64,000 bases of DNA, taken from Paenibacillus sp. PAMC 26794 (GTDB lineage Bacteria > Bacillota > Bacilli > Paenibacillales > Paenibacillaceae). Below, piece after piece: positions 17,469 through 26,723 of the stretch. Each line of letters opens with the position of its first letter. Positions within the stretch are counted from its first letter, which is position 1. The translations under genes and the position numbers were made by a program. Below the pieces are notes generated by a model that saw nothing but the letters and a program-made list of their open reading frames with translations, ran no database searches and had not been told where the DNA came from. Location of the stretch: the NCBI RefSeq assembly GCF_000316035.1, contig NZ_ANHX01000041.1, positions 62,001 to 126,000 of the forward strand, in the 5' to 3' direction.

Positions 17469-18581
17469 ATGATCGAAAAGGGACGTTTGACTGTTAGACA
17501 GCTCGCTTCACTCCTGTTCCTGTGCACAATTGGGGAGCAAATTCTGGTCTTCCCTTCCATGATCACATCCTACGCTCATCAGGATGCCTGGTTATCAGCC
17601 TTGTTGGGTGTCGCAGGGGGCCTTGGCATACTCTTCATTATGCTTGTTGCCTACAAACTGCATCCCCGGTTAAATCTGATTCAAAATGCCCTTCGAACAC
17701 TGGGACCCTGGATCGGGACCTTGTTTGGCTCTTTTTATCTCTTTTATTTCCTGATCAGTACCTCAACGTTCATTAGGGAGATTGGCGATTTTATGTCTAC
17801 CCAGATCTTGCCGGAATCTCCATTACTGATTCTGCATTTGGTTTTTATGTGTTCGCTTGTCTGGGGGCTTCTGTCGGGTCTGGAGAGCATTGGTAAGACT
17901 GCTGAGGTCTTTCTTCCTCTGATCGTGTTGTTTCTGCTTTTTCTGACGGTGTTTCTAATCCCCCATATACATTTAGCTAACATCCAACCTGTGCTAGCAC
18001 AAGGGTTTCTTGATCCATTCAAAGGTTTTGTTGCTGTACTCACATATCCCTACTGTGAACTGTGCATCTTCATGATGCTTTTTCCCTACACAAAAAATGA
18101 GCCCCATCTGGAGAAGGACATCCTGTTAGCAGGGATGATTGGCGGATTGTTACTCACCCTGACGCTAAGTATGTGTCTGCTCGTCATGGGACCATGGATG
18201 ACCCAGCATCACTGGTTCGCTTCATTCATTCTTTCACAGAAGATCAATATCGGAAACTTTATGCAACGCATCGAAGCTTTCATAGCATCGGTCTGGATTA
18301 TCGCTGTTTTCTTCAAAGCCGCTCTGTTCTTCTACGGTTTTGTCCTGGGCGTCGCTCACCTGTTTCGCTTGTCCAGTCACCGTTCTCTGATCCTGCCGGG
18401 TGCCATGCTTATTCTCGCCATGTCTATTCTAATCTCTCCGAACGAGAACTTTTATCTCAAGGTCGTTATTCCCTATTGGATTGATTGGGATCTGACCTGT
18501 GGTATAGCACTTCCGTTACTGCTCATTCTGGTACATCATATGAAGTCCCGCTTCAAAAAATATAGTGAAATTCCGAATTAA
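17469..18581 (+). CDS. GerAB/YndE-type spore germination permease (orphan)
   Basis: About 370 aa, with ten hydrophobic segments, belonging to the amino-acid permease-like B subunits of nutrient germinant receptors. Family features include the N-terminal LTVRQLASLLFLCTIGEQILVFP and a TYPYCELCIFMMLFPY segment near residue 190. ATG 17469 has AAGGAG 8 nt upstream; an earlier in-frame ATG (17451) overlaps it. Usually B subunits are encoded with A and C subunits; neither is present here. Instead ligD genes follow by 35 bp. It may be a lone sensor or pair with A/C proteins made elsewhere. Confidence 0.88.
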   Translation: MIEKGRLTVRQLASLLFLCTIGEQILVFPSMITSYAHQDAWLSALLGVAGGLGILFIMLVAYKLHPRLNLIQNALRTLGPWIGTLFGSFYLFYFLISTSTFIREIGDFMSTQILPESPLLILHLVFMCSLVWGLLSGLESIGKTAEVFLPLIVLFLLFLTVFLIPHIHLANIQPVLAQGFLDPFKGFVAVLTYPYCELCIFMMLFPYTKNEPHLEKDILLAGMIGGLLLTLTLSMCLLVMGPWMTQHHWFASFILSQKINIGNFMQRIEAFIASVWIIAVFFKAALFFYGFVLGVAHLFRLSSHRSLILPGAMLILAMSILISPNENFYLKVVIPYWIDWDLTCGIALPLLLILVHHMKSRFKKYSEIPN

Positions 18582-18616
18582 CCTGCGCTAATTGGTGTAC
18601 GAGGAAGGAGTTCCCC

Positions 18617-19567
18617 ATGTTCAAACCGTTGATTCCGTTCGAACCCATCTCCAGAGATACTTTGCCCACAGGGACGCAATGGATTGCCCAGGTCAAGTGG
18701 GATGGAGTCCGCATGCTTGCCTATGAGGACGGGCATGAGCTGCGCCTCGTGAATCGCAGATTACATGATCGAACCGCACAATATCCCGAGCTGGTAACAC
18801 CACGCAATTTATGTTCAGGATCCTCCTATATCTTGGATGGAGAAGTTATTGCGCTGGACCCGGACACCGGAAAACCTTCGTTTTATCACGTTCTTCGGCG
18901 GGATCGGATGAGCAGACCCGAAGGTATCGCGCAAGCCATACATCAGATTCCGGTCACATATATGGTATTTGATATCCTGTTCTATGAGGGGAAATGGGTG
19001 ACGGATCAGCCTTTGGCAGATCGACAGCGCCTGTTGCACGAGGTCCTTAACACCGCTCCCCATGTTCAGGAGGTCACCAATACGCTTGATGCCTCTTCCC
19101 TGCTTACGGTCATGAGACAACATCAGATGGAAGGCATCGTCTGCAAGGATCTCACCAGCAGTTATGGCATACAGGGCAAGGACCAGCGCTGGCAGAAGGT
19201 CAAAATCATGCATGACGTATATGCCATGATCGGGGGAGTCACGTACCGGAGCGGTATTGTGAATGCCGTCGCGGTCGGTGTATATAATGGGCCTAACTTT
19301 GTCTATATTGGTCATGTCGGGACTGGCAAATTGAACTCCAATACGTGGCGGGAACTCACACATCAAGTCGAGCCTCTGATCAGGCAGGACAGCCCGTTCC
19401 ATAATGTACCCGAGCGCAGTGCAGAGACCACCTGGGTGGAACCGCGAATAGGAGTCAAAGTGCAATATATGGAGTTGACTCATCATCACACTCTACGCCA
19501 TCCCAGTATTCAGACCTTCGCGGATGTAACCCGTGAGGATTGTCTGGCGAACCAGCTTCTTCAATGA
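18617..19567 (+). CDS. ligD: ATP-dependent DNA ligase, LigD ligase domain as a separate protein
   Basis: 316 aa, the nucleotidyltransferase plus OB-fold of a LigD-type ligase. The adenylation motif VKWDGVR (Lys near residue 28), RLVNRR, DGEVIAL, VFDILFY, MEGIVCKD and WQKVKI correspond to motifs I to V. GGAAGGAG is well placed before the ATG. There is no polymerase or phosphoesterase domain in this chain; the polymerase domain is the next gene, 41 bp away. Together with Ku it should perform end joining, most likely in spores. Confidence 0.93.
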   Translation: MFKPLIPFEPISRDTLPTGTQWIAQVKWDGVRMLAYEDGHELRLVNRRLHDRTAQYPELVTPRNLCSGSSYILDGEVIALDPDTGKPSFYHVLRRDRMSRPEGIAQAIHQIPVTYMVFDILFYEGKWVTDQPLADRQRLLHEVLNTAPHVQEVTNTLDASSLLTVMRQHQMEGIVCKDLTSSYGIQGKDQRWQKVKIMHDVYAMIGGVTYRSGIVNAVAVGVYNGPNFVYIGHVGTGKLNSNTWRELTHQVEPLIRQDSPFHNVPERSAETTWVEPRIGVKVQYMELTHHHTLRHPSIQTFADVTREDCLANQLLQ

Positions 19568-19608
19568 GTCAGTCCAGAATTGATTACACGTATAGGAGGT
19601 ATTCTGCT

Positions 19609-20499
19609 ATGGCCCCCAAGATCCAAGGAACCATCATAATAGACGGCACTGAGCTGACCGTAACAAACCCGGACAAGCTGTTATGGCCGGATGCGGGTGT
19701 CACCAAAGCCATCTATCTGCAAAAGCTGGCCGCTCTCGCTCCTTATCTGCTCACGTATACGAGCAATCGACTTCTCACCACGATAAGATATCCCCACGGC
19801 GCTGGAGGAACATTTTTCTATCAAAAGAATGCCCCTGAGCCTGTACCAGATTATGTGCGCACTGAAGTTCACGACGGCATCCGCTATGTGGTCATGAACG
19901 GACTTCCCGAATTGTTATGGCTTGGCAATCTGGCCGCACTTGAATTTCATCCTTCTCTGCATACTGTGGGAAGCCATCTGCCCAGTGAATGGATGATTGA
20001 TCTGGACCCCTCTCAGGAACATGAACCCCGGATCATGCAAGCTGCACTCATCGTTGGCGAAACCCTGACTTCCCTTGGTCTGAGGTCCATTCCCAAAACT
20101 TCGGGCGCAACAGGAGTTCAGATCATCGTTCCGATTATTCAAGGTATAACCTTTGATGAATTACGGGATATCGGTTATTTTGTGGGCAAATATGTCACTC
20201 AGAAGCACCCGGATCTGTTCACACTGGAACGACTCAAAAAGGATCGTGGAGACCGCATTTATTTTGACTATCTCCAGCATTATGGAGGCAAGACCCTTGC
20301 CGCTCCCTATACACCACGTGCCAAATCCGGCGCCACTGTCTCTACACCCCTTACCTGGGATGAGGTTAGAAGCAACGTCTCCATCCAGGATTACCATCTA
20401 ATGAACATTATTGAACGCTTGAACCAAACCGGTGATTTAATCGCAGCTGTTGAACCCCAACCGGTAGAGCTCATTCTCAAACATTTGAAGAAAAAATAG
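19609..20499 (+). CDS. LigD-type primase-polymerase as a separate protein
   Basis: About 296 aa, an archaeo-eukaryotic primase fold polymerase of the LigD family. Recognisable are VTNPDKLLWPDAGVTK, RYPHGAGGTFFYQKNAPE, the metal-binding WMIDLDP (Asp pair), KTSGATGVQIIVPI and RGDRIYFDYLQ. ATG 19609 has AGGAGG 9 nt upstream; a longer frame overlaps the ligase gene. In B. subtilis the ligase and polymerase are one chain (ligase first); here the same order is kept as two genes. It fills gaps and adds nucleotides at broken ends. Confidence 0.93.
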   Translation: MAPKIQGTIIIDGTELTVTNPDKLLWPDAGVTKAIYLQKLAALAPYLLTYTSNRLLTTIRYPHGAGGTFFYQKNAPEPVPDYVRTEVHDGIRYVVMNGLPELLWLGNLAALEFHPSLHTVGSHLPSEWMIDLDPSQEHEPRIMQAALIVGETLTSLGLRSIPKTSGATGVQIIVPIIQGITFDELRDIGYFVGKYVTQKHPDLFTLERLKKDRGDRIYFDYLQHYGGKTLAAPYTPRAKSGATVSTPLTWDEVRSNVSIQDYHLMNIIERLNQTGDLIAAVEPQPVELILKHLKKK

Positions 20500-20528
20500 C
20501 CGACTCCCTCATCACAAGGGTGTCGGCT
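20498..20528. terminator. Bidirectional terminator between ligD-pol and yitT
   Basis: AGCCGACTCCCT and AGGGTGTCGGCT (20498-20509 with 20517-20528) form a near-perfect 12-bp stem overlapping the polymerase stop codon. Leftward it is followed by ATTTTTTC, so it is strong for the yitT transcript; rightward the tail is ATTATC. Confidence 0.8.
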
Positions 20529-20554
20529 ATTATCATTCATGTATATATCAATCG

Positions 20555-21472
20555 CTAATGGATACCTTTTTTCTTAAATCGTCCGCCCTTCACATCATGA
20601 ATGTTACCGATCGCCACAAAGGCTTGCGGGTCCCAATCTTCAACGATGGACTTCAACTTCGCTTCTTCCAAACGAGTGATCACGACGAAAATGATCTTTT
20701 TCTCATCTCCGCTGAATCCACCCTCTCCATCCAGATAAGTAACTCCACGACCGAGACGGTCCGTCAAGGCCGAACCAATATCACGATACTTCTCACTAAT
20801 GATCCATACCGATTTGGATTGATCCAATCCTTCATTCACAATATCAATCATCTTCATCGCAATGTAATAGGCAATCATGGAATACAGGGCATTCGGCCAG
20901 CCGAACACAAATCCTGCACCTGCGAAAATAAAGACGTTAATGAATAGTACAATCTGTCCTACAGACAGTGGTGATTTTTCACTCAGCAGAATGGCAACGA
21001 TCTCTGTACCATCCAGTGAACCGCCAGATCGAATAACCAAACCAACCCCAACCCCCAAGATCAATCCGCCAAACACAGCTCCGAGCAGCGGTTCACCCGG
21101 TGTTAATGCAGGAACCTTGTGTAACAATGTTGTTCCAATGGACATCACAACGATCCCAAGCAGTGTAGATAACGCAAATGTTTTACCAATTTGTTTGTAA
21201 CCCAGAATCAGGAAAGGCAAGTTGAGCAAGGTCAGGAATAATCCGAGTGGCAGATGTGTAAGTTCTGACACCATAATTGAAATCCCCGTAATCCCACCAT
21301 CAATAACGCCATTGGGCACGAGAAATACTTCGAGTGACACAGCCATAAGTGCAGCACCGACCAGAATCATCACAATACGTTGCAGAAGCTTCAGCGTAAA
21401 CACCGAGCTCTTTACATTCCGGTCCGCCTTGGATGTTAATTCTTTTAATTCTTTAACCGTAACATTGGACAT
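20555..21472 (-). CDS. YitT family membrane protein (DUF2179 domain)
   Basis: 305 aa with five to six hydrophobic helices (about residues 30-205) and a C-terminal soluble DUF2179-like domain of about 80 residues (KSVWIISEKY... GEGGFSGDEKKIIFVVI). The motif VPNGVIDGGITGISI near residue 51 is typical of the family. Function is not established; transport is presumed. The Shine-Dalgarno is a run of seven G residues (21478-21484), which can pair with an upstream C-rich segment (see the separate entry). Confidence 0.9.
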   Translation of the reverse strand: MSNVTVKELKELTSKADRNVKSSVFTLKLLQRIVMILVGAALMAVSLEVFLVPNGVIDGGITGISIMVSELTHLPLGLFLTLLNLPFLILGYKQIGKTFALSTLLGIVVMSIGTTLLHKVPALTPGEPLLGAVFGGLILGVGVGLVIRSGGSLDGTEIVAILLSEKSPLSVGQIVLFINVFIFAGAGFVFGWPNALYSMIAYYIAMKMIDIVNEGLDQSKSVWIISEKYRDIGSALTDRLGRGVTYLDGEGGFSGDEKKIIFVVITRLEEAKLKSIVEDWDPQAFVAIGNIHDVKGGRFKKKGIH

Positions 21473-21479
21473 GGTATCC

Positions 21480-21537
21480 CCCCCGTTGGATCAGTATGTG
21501 AATCCATTTCATAAATCATTTAAATACTCCACGGGGG
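21480..21537 (-). promoter_or_regulatory. Hairpin sequestering the yitT Shine-Dalgarno
   Basis: In the leftward RNA, CCCCCGTGGA (21537-21528) can pair with TCCAACGGGGG (21490-21480), ten pairs with one bulged base, covering most of the G-run that serves as ribosome-binding site. This suggests control of translation initiation by an RNA structure or bound factor. No known riboswitch class was recognised. Confidence 0.45.
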
Positions 21538-21626
21538 AACCTACATATAGAAGAACAAAAAGATTGATTCTATACGTACCCTGTCAGTACGAGCTCAAGC
21601 ATCTAAAGGCTATATGAAATGGATTC
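21500..21626. repeat. 14-bp inverted repeat in the yitT leader
   Basis: GAATCCATTTCATA (21500-21513) and its exact complement (21613-21626) flank a 99-bp segment. The pairing could form a large stem in a yitT leader RNA. No gene is seen in 21473-21822. Confidence 0.6.
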
Positions 21627-21822
21627 AAGATTGTCTTAATTCCGGTTACACTTTCAACAGAGAGCAAAAGAGAGCCTGTTTCCCGCAGACTCCCCTCCTT
21701 CGCCAAGACATGATTTATATATCTATTATATCATAAAAGATCAAATTTGCGCAAAATACTTAGCAAAAAGAAGATAAATTCACAAAAAGTGAACTTATCT
21801 TCAGAAATCTGCCCTAAATCGG

Positions 21823-23262
21823 CTAAAGAAGCGGAGAAAGCATCCGAGAAAGCATTTCTGCGCCTTTTTGCCATCGTGAACGCTTCTGAAATACCTTCCC
21901 ATCGATCTGACTGCATTCCCCGAGATCACGTTCAAAGTCAGTGATCAAACGATGAATCGCAGAGGACTCAAACAGGACAGCCGTCAACTCGAAATTGCAG
22001 AAAAAACTGCGCATATCCATGTTGGCTGTTCCGACTGTAGCGAGCAACTCATCTACAATCATCACTTTGGCATGTACAAAACCTTTACGATATTGGAAGA
22101 ACTGCACACCTGCTCGCAACAGTTCCTCCACATATGAAAGTGAGGCCAGATGCACAAGCCTTGAATCGGATTGATACGGAATGATAATTCTCACATCGAC
22201 ACCACTGACAGCAGCTGTTTTGAGTGCCTCATACAGTGCAGGATCAGGTATAAAATAAGGCGTGGTAATGTAGATCCGGTCACAGGCTACAGAAATGGCA
22301 CCAAAACACATTTCCTGAATGGCATCCCAGTCCTGATCCGGTCCACTAGCCAGTATCTGAATTCGTTCTTCCCCGCTACATATATGGGGAGGAAATAATC
22401 CTGCAAGCTGGGGCTCAGTAATTCGCTCACCAGCAGCCAATTTCCAGTCGTTAAGAAACGTACTTTGCAGAAAATATACGGCATCTCCCTCAATCTGCAC
22501 ATGTGTATCCCGCCAGAAACCCACCTCTGGATATTGTCCAAGATAATCATCACCTACGTTAATGCCACCCACAAAACCGACCTGTCCATCCACAACAACT
22601 ATTTTGCGGTGATTCCGGTAGTTTACTCTGCGGTCAATCGTAGCGATCAGCGGTGGGAGAAAATAATGGAATTCCACACCTGCATCCTGAAGTTTACGGA
22701 TAAAGCTCCCTTTCATCTTGTGACTGCCGAGACCGTCGCAGATAAACCGAACCTTCACGCCCTCCTGTGCCTTGCGAATCATGACATCCTGAAACTTCGT
22801 ACTGATGACATCATCACGGAAAATGTAAAATTCCACATGCAGATGGTGCTTGGCTTTTTCCATTTCCCTTAGCATTGCTGCAAATGCCTCTTCACCATTT
22901 GTGAGTACCGTACTGTGGTTACAACCCGTAATCGGACTCTCCGACAGATGGGATAACAGGTTAAACAATCGATGCTGGTGACTGAAACGATCGCCAGGCA
23001 TATGTTTGACATCTCCAATGATGTGGGCTTGTTCCCAGATCGTTTCCTTCATTTCACGGAAGATGCGCGATCCACCCTTGCGAAGTTTTTTTCGTTTGTT
23101 ATAATCCTGCGCCACAAAATAGTACACTACAAAACCGATCAAAGGCACGCAGAACAAAATAAACAGCCAAGCCACAGCCTTAGCCGGATTACGAAATTCC
23201 AGCAAAAGAATCGTGGCAGCCTGGAAAATAAATACGATTAATATAATGACCAGCCAGAACAT
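21823..23262 (-). CDS. cls: Cardiolipin synthase (phospholipase D family)
   Basis: Joins two phosphatidylglycerols to cardiolipin at the membrane. 479 aa: two N-terminal transmembrane helices (residues 2-20 and 32-50), then two PLD domains with HKD motifs HRKIVVVDG (near residue 218) and HAKVMIVDE (near residue 397). C-terminal hydrophobic Ser/Leu tail is typical. AGGAGG is 8 nt upstream of the ATG. It is transcribed alone; no terminator of its own was seen before the yitT leader. Confidence 0.95.
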   Translation of the reverse strand: MFWLVIILIVFIFQAATILLLEFRNPAKAVAWLFILFCVPLIGFVVYYFVAQDYNKRKKLRKGGSRIFREMKETIWEQAHIIGDVKHMPGDRFSHQHRLFNLLSHLSESPITGCNHSTVLTNGEEAFAAMLREMEKAKHHLHVEFYIFRDDVISTKFQDVMIRKAQEGVKVRFICDGLGSHKMKGSFIRKLQDAGVEFHYFLPPLIATIDRRVNYRNHRKIVVVDGQVGFVGGINVGDDYLGQYPEVGFWRDTHVQIEGDAVYFLQSTFLNDWKLAAGERITEPQLAGLFPPHICSGEERIQILASGPDQDWDAIQEMCFGAISVACDRIYITTPYFIPDPALYEALKTAAVSGVDVRIIIPYQSDSRLVHLASLSYVEELLRAGVQFFQYRKGFVHAKVMIVDELLATVGTANMDMRSFFCNFELTAVLFESSAIHRLITDFERDLGECSQIDGKVFQKRSRWQKGAEMLSRMLSPLL

Positions 23263-23637
23263 TCGGCTTCCTCCTCAGGTGGCAAGCTTCATGACCTTGC
23301 CTTTCTCTCACCTACACAGCTTTGACGATTATGTATACAGCTAATCATAGATACCCAATGTACCCCCTATTCGTAACGTTTGCTTAGATAAAACTTTACA
23401 TAAGCACGTGGAATACTTGATTCTGGTAATCCGAATTTCTGCTCATAGGTTGTATATTATGACTGTGTTACCATCTACATATCAGATTTATCATGGAGCA
23501 GATCCGCATTGTGACGCCAATCTGCTCATTCCCCCTTCCAGACTCTTCCTCTTTTCTTCATGAGAAGGTGGTCTTCTTACGTAAAATTAGATATAATACT
23601 CGTTAAAAACTTATTACCTAAAGGAGAAGAGCAGTGA
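23263..23637. other. Intergenic region between cls and the CBS-domain gene
   Basis: Divergent promoter region without a gene I can support. It contains an 8-bp perfect inverted repeat (GAGCAGAT 23496-23503, ATCTGCTC 23520-23527) and a TATAAT at 23592-23597 that may be the -10 for the rightward gene, although its -35 is poor. Confidence 0.4.
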
Positions 23638-24996
23638 ATGGAAAGTGAGAGGTATGCGTTAAATTTAGTATTGGTTGCTTTTTTGATAGGACTTTCGGCG
23701 TTTTTTGTTGCAGTGGAGTTCGCTCTGGTACGGGTTCGTCCGAGTCGGATCGACCAAATGATTGCAGAAGGAAACAAGCGTGCGCTGGCTGTGAAACAAG
23801 CCGTTGCCAATCTGGATGGCTATTTGTCCGCCTGCCAGCTTGGAATCACGATTACATCTCTGGGCTTGGGTTGGCTGGGTGAACCGACGGTAGAGAAGAT
23901 TCTCCACCCTGTGTTTGAAAGCTTGCAAATTCCTGAGGCGGTTTCTTCATTCTTATCATTTGTTATCGCGTTTGCTTCCATCACGTATCTGCATGTTGTG
24001 GTCGGTGAACTCGCTCCAAAAACGATTGCAATCCGGAAAGCCGAGACTGTTGCACTGCTGACATCTACACCTATCATCTGGTTTAACCGAATTATGTATC
24101 CTTTTATCTGGCTATTAAACGGCTCAGCGAACCAACTGGTGAAACTGTTCGGAATCAAACCTGCTTCTGAACATGAAGATGCACACTCCGAAGAAGAGTT
24201 GCAGATCATTATTAATGAAAGCTTTGAAAGTGGTAAAATCAACCAAGCCGAGTTCGGTTATGTAAGCCGGATCTTTGCTTTTGATGAGATGTTAGCCAAA
24301 GAAATCATGGTACCCCGGACCGATATGGTCTGCCTTTATGTGAATAGAACGAACGAGGAAAACCTGGAGATCATTCGCGAAGAACAATATACCCGTTTTC
24401 CAGTAGTGAATGAGAGTAAAGACGATATCATCGGTATCATTAATACGAAACAATTCTTCCTGGAACTTTACGGAAATGAGGAACCTGTTGATCTGTCTTC
24501 TCTGATTCAGCCTGTATCCGCTGTTCACGAAACAACTCCTGTGAAGGATTTACTCAAGAAAATGCAGAAGGATGGCGTACATATCGCCGTACTTGTCGAC
24601 GAATATGGCGGAACTTCCGGAATTGTAACCATCGAGGATGTACTTGAGCAGATTGTTGGTGAGATCCGCGACGAGTTCGACGCAGACGAAGTGGAAGATA
24701 TCCAAGTCATCAATGAGAACTATGTCATTATGGATGGCAAGGTTTCCTTATCGAAGGTGAACGACATGTTTATGTCCAGCCTGGATGCAGATGAGTGGGA
24801 CACCATTGGTGGCTGGCTCTACAGCCATCGTCCCGAGATGAACGAACAGGAAGAATATGAGTTCGAGAATCTAATCTTTGTTTTGCTGGAAAAAGACAAG
24901 AATCGGTTCTACAAAGTGGCCGTTGTTCCCAAGGAACCACTGACCATGTCTGATTATACAGATGAAGACGAGAAAGAGTCCAATTGGTCTAAATAA
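23638..24996 (+). CDS. CNNM/HlyC-CorC family membrane protein with CBS pair
   Basis: 452 aa. Order: DUF21 membrane domain with four hydrophobic helices (residues 1-160, with ITITSLGLGWLGEP and VVGELAPKTIAI), a tandem CBS pair (about 205-330, with EIMVPRTDMVCL and VLVDEYGGTSGIVTIEDVLEQIVGEI), and the CorC/HlyC C-terminal domain (345-430). The family is linked to magnesium export or homeostasis; the old name hemolysin is misleading. AAAGGAG lies upstream of the ATG. Monocistronic, ending in a strong terminator. Confidence 0.93.
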   Translation: MESERYALNLVLVAFLIGLSAFFVAVEFALVRVRPSRIDQMIAEGNKRALAVKQAVANLDGYLSACQLGITITSLGLGWLGEPTVEKILHPVFESLQIPEAVSSFLSFVIAFASITYLHVVVGELAPKTIAIRKAETVALLTSTPIIWFNRIMYPFIWLLNGSANQLVKLFGIKPASEHEDAHSEEELQIIINESFESGKINQAEFGYVSRIFAFDEMLAKEIMVPRTDMVCLYVNRTNEENLEIIREEQYTRFPVVNESKDDIIGIINTKQFFLELYGNEEPVDLSSLIQPVSAVHETTPVKDLLKKMQKDGVHIAVLVDEYGGTSGIVTIEDVLEQIVGEIRDEFDADEVEDIQVINENYVIMDGKVSLSKVNDMFMSSLDADEWDTIGGWLYSHRPEMNEQEEYEFENLIFVLLEKDKNRFYKVAVVPKEPLTMSDYTDEDEKESNWSK

Positions 24997-25012
24997 AGCA
25001 AATTTATAAATA

Positions 25013-25054
25013 AGAAGAGGAGCACTTGCCTATTTTGGTAAGTGCTCCTCTTCT
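25013..25054. terminator. Bidirectional terminator
   Basis: Perfect 15-bp stem AGAAGAGGAGCACTT (25013-25027) with its complement 25040-25054, between two convergent genes. Tails on both sides are A/T-rich (TATAT rightward, TATTTATAAATT leftward). Confidence 0.85.
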
Positions 25055-25085
25055 TATATCTCGCCCCATCCGTCACTTCTCCATG

Positions 25086-26669
25086 TTATCTTAATACCCA
25101 CTTCGCAATATCATCGATAATGGCTTTGGAGACATTAGATGGCTCAGCGTACTCTTGACCGATTGAAAGTCCATCATAGCTGGATAAAAGATGATTTACC
25201 TTTGGATAGCTATTGTACGTTACATTGGAATGACCTTGAAGAGACGATTTCCAGGTTTGGAATTGATGCATAGACACTTGCACATCGTTTTCGCCTTGTA
25301 TAACAAGCATAGGGATATTTTGTGTTTTAGCCAGTTCCGCAGGCACATAATCTCTCTGCTCAAACCACCAATAAGCAGGATGAAGTGGAAACGCCTCAGG
25401 AAGATGATCTACAGAATATTTTGGATCTTTAACCATCGCAGCCACATTTTTATAAAAATCAGCTTGTCCTTGAATGACATCCGTGTCTAAACCTAGCTTC
25501 TTCATCCGTTCTACCAATTCGTCCTGCTGCTCGGTAAGCACATCCACAAAGCTACTACTTGGTGCAGCAAGTAAAATACTTCCTGCAATATCATGTTGTT
25601 TATCCTCAACAATGATTAACGGCATTGCAAACCCGCCTTGACTATGTCCAGCTACAAAAATCGCTGTAGAATCAATATGTGCATTCTTTTTAAGGAATTC
25701 TACTGCATCGTTTACCTGATCTACACTCTCTTGTTTTAATGTGAATTTAGGCTGTGAAGCCACCTTATAGGTATGCTCATACGTGACCTTATCGTATCTT
25801 AATACAGCAACTCCTTGTGAAGCTAAACCTACCGCAAGATCGCGAAACGGCTTTGCACCACCAATGGCAGCATCTTGATTGCTAGGCCCAGATCCGTGTA
25901 CCAGAATGACAGCCGGGAAAGGTCCCTCTCCCTTGGGCAACGTTAATGCCCCTGGTAAAGCTAAATCACCCTGACCAACCGTAATGTCTTGTTCTGTATA
26001 GGTAGATGGGTCGTCGTAGCTTGGTTTTTGATACACATCTGGCGTAGCGGCGGCAATATGCAAATCATCCACAAGTCCGTTATGATTCATTCTGACCGTA
26101 ATATTTAAACGAGTCAGCTCTGTTTTGAACGTATAGGTAACATTGCGATGCACTGTATTATTTTCTACATGCTTAGCTATGGCTTCACTTGTAATTTTGC
26201 CATTTTGTCCTTCTAAAGCTCCCCACAGCTGACTCAACATCGTGGGTGACAACACTCCACTTACAGAGGTATGAACATACTTGGCAGCCTCTTTGCCGTT
26301 ACCCTCACTTATAAGTGAAATGAATATGTCCTCAGGTGCTGCCTTCAGCGTCTCGGCAAGAAATTCACCAGCCATAAAGGCAACTCCTTTCGTTAACTGA
26401 ACAGGATTGTCTAAGGGTACGACTTGCCCATTCACTATCGCCTGTTTCTCTCCTACCTTAACTACAATAGTAAGCTCACTTCTACTTATTGTGATTTGTC
26501 CTGTTTTTTGTTGCCAAGATACCTCTGCTCCATTCTTTTCTGCAATCTCACGAATAGGAACTAAATTTTCACTACCAGCGGATTTTTCAGCAGCTTCTGA
26601 GATGGATGTCACCGGAAGGATGAGACCTACGAAAGTAAGAGAAAGTAATAGCTTTTTCCAATTGTTCAT
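25086..26669 (-). CDS. Secreted alpha/beta hydrolase with copper-amine-oxidase-like N-terminal domain
   Basis: About 527 aa. Signal peptide (residues 1-26, cut near SEAAE), then a CAO-N-like stalk domain (VPIREIAEKNGAEVSWQQ..., about 35-105) common in Paenibacillus surface proteins, a DUF3887-like segment (110-220), and an alpha/beta hydrolase domain (245-527) with the oxyanion-region HGSGPSNQD and nucleophile elbow GHSQGG; a His near LLSSYD (VNHLLSSYD) completes the triad. ATG 26669 has AGGAGGAG 8 nt upstream. It follows the DUF1648 gene by 54 bp, so it belongs to the gntR operon. Substrate unknown. Confidence 0.88.
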   Translation of the reverse strand: MNNWKKLLLSLTFVGLILPVTSISEAAEKSAGSENLVPIREIAEKNGAEVSWQQKTGQITISRSELTIVVKVGEKQAIVNGQVVPLDNPVQLTKGVAFMAGEFLAETLKAAPEDIFISLISEGNGKEAAKYVHTSVSGVLSPTMLSQLWGALEGQNGKITSEAIAKHVENNTVHRNVTYTFKTELTRLNITVRMNHNGLVDDLHIAAATPDVYQKPSYDDPSTYTEQDITVGQGDLALPGALTLPKGEGPFPAVILVHGSGPSNQDAAIGGAKPFRDLAVGLASQGVAVLRYDKVTYEHTYKVASQPKFTLKQESVDQVNDAVEFLKKNAHIDSTAIFVAGHSQGGFAMPLIIVEDKQHDIAGSILLAAPSSSFVDVLTEQQDELVERMKKLGLDTDVIQGQADFYKNVAAMVKDPKYSVDHLPEAFPLHPAYWWFEQRDYVPAELAKTQNIPMLVIQGENDVQVSMHQFQTWKSSLQGHSNVTYNSYPKVNHLLSSYDGLSIGQEYAEPSNVSKAIIDDIAKWVLR

Positions 26670-26723
26670 TGTAATAACTCCTCCTAATAATTTCATCTAT
26701 TATATGCATAGATCTATGAGCAT

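Noticed and set aside
21640-21720. Known riboswitch upstream of yitT (yybP-ykoY or ydaO type)
   Set aside because: A GGGGAGT stretch on the minus strand first recalled the yybP-ykoY motif, but the other conserved segments are absent.
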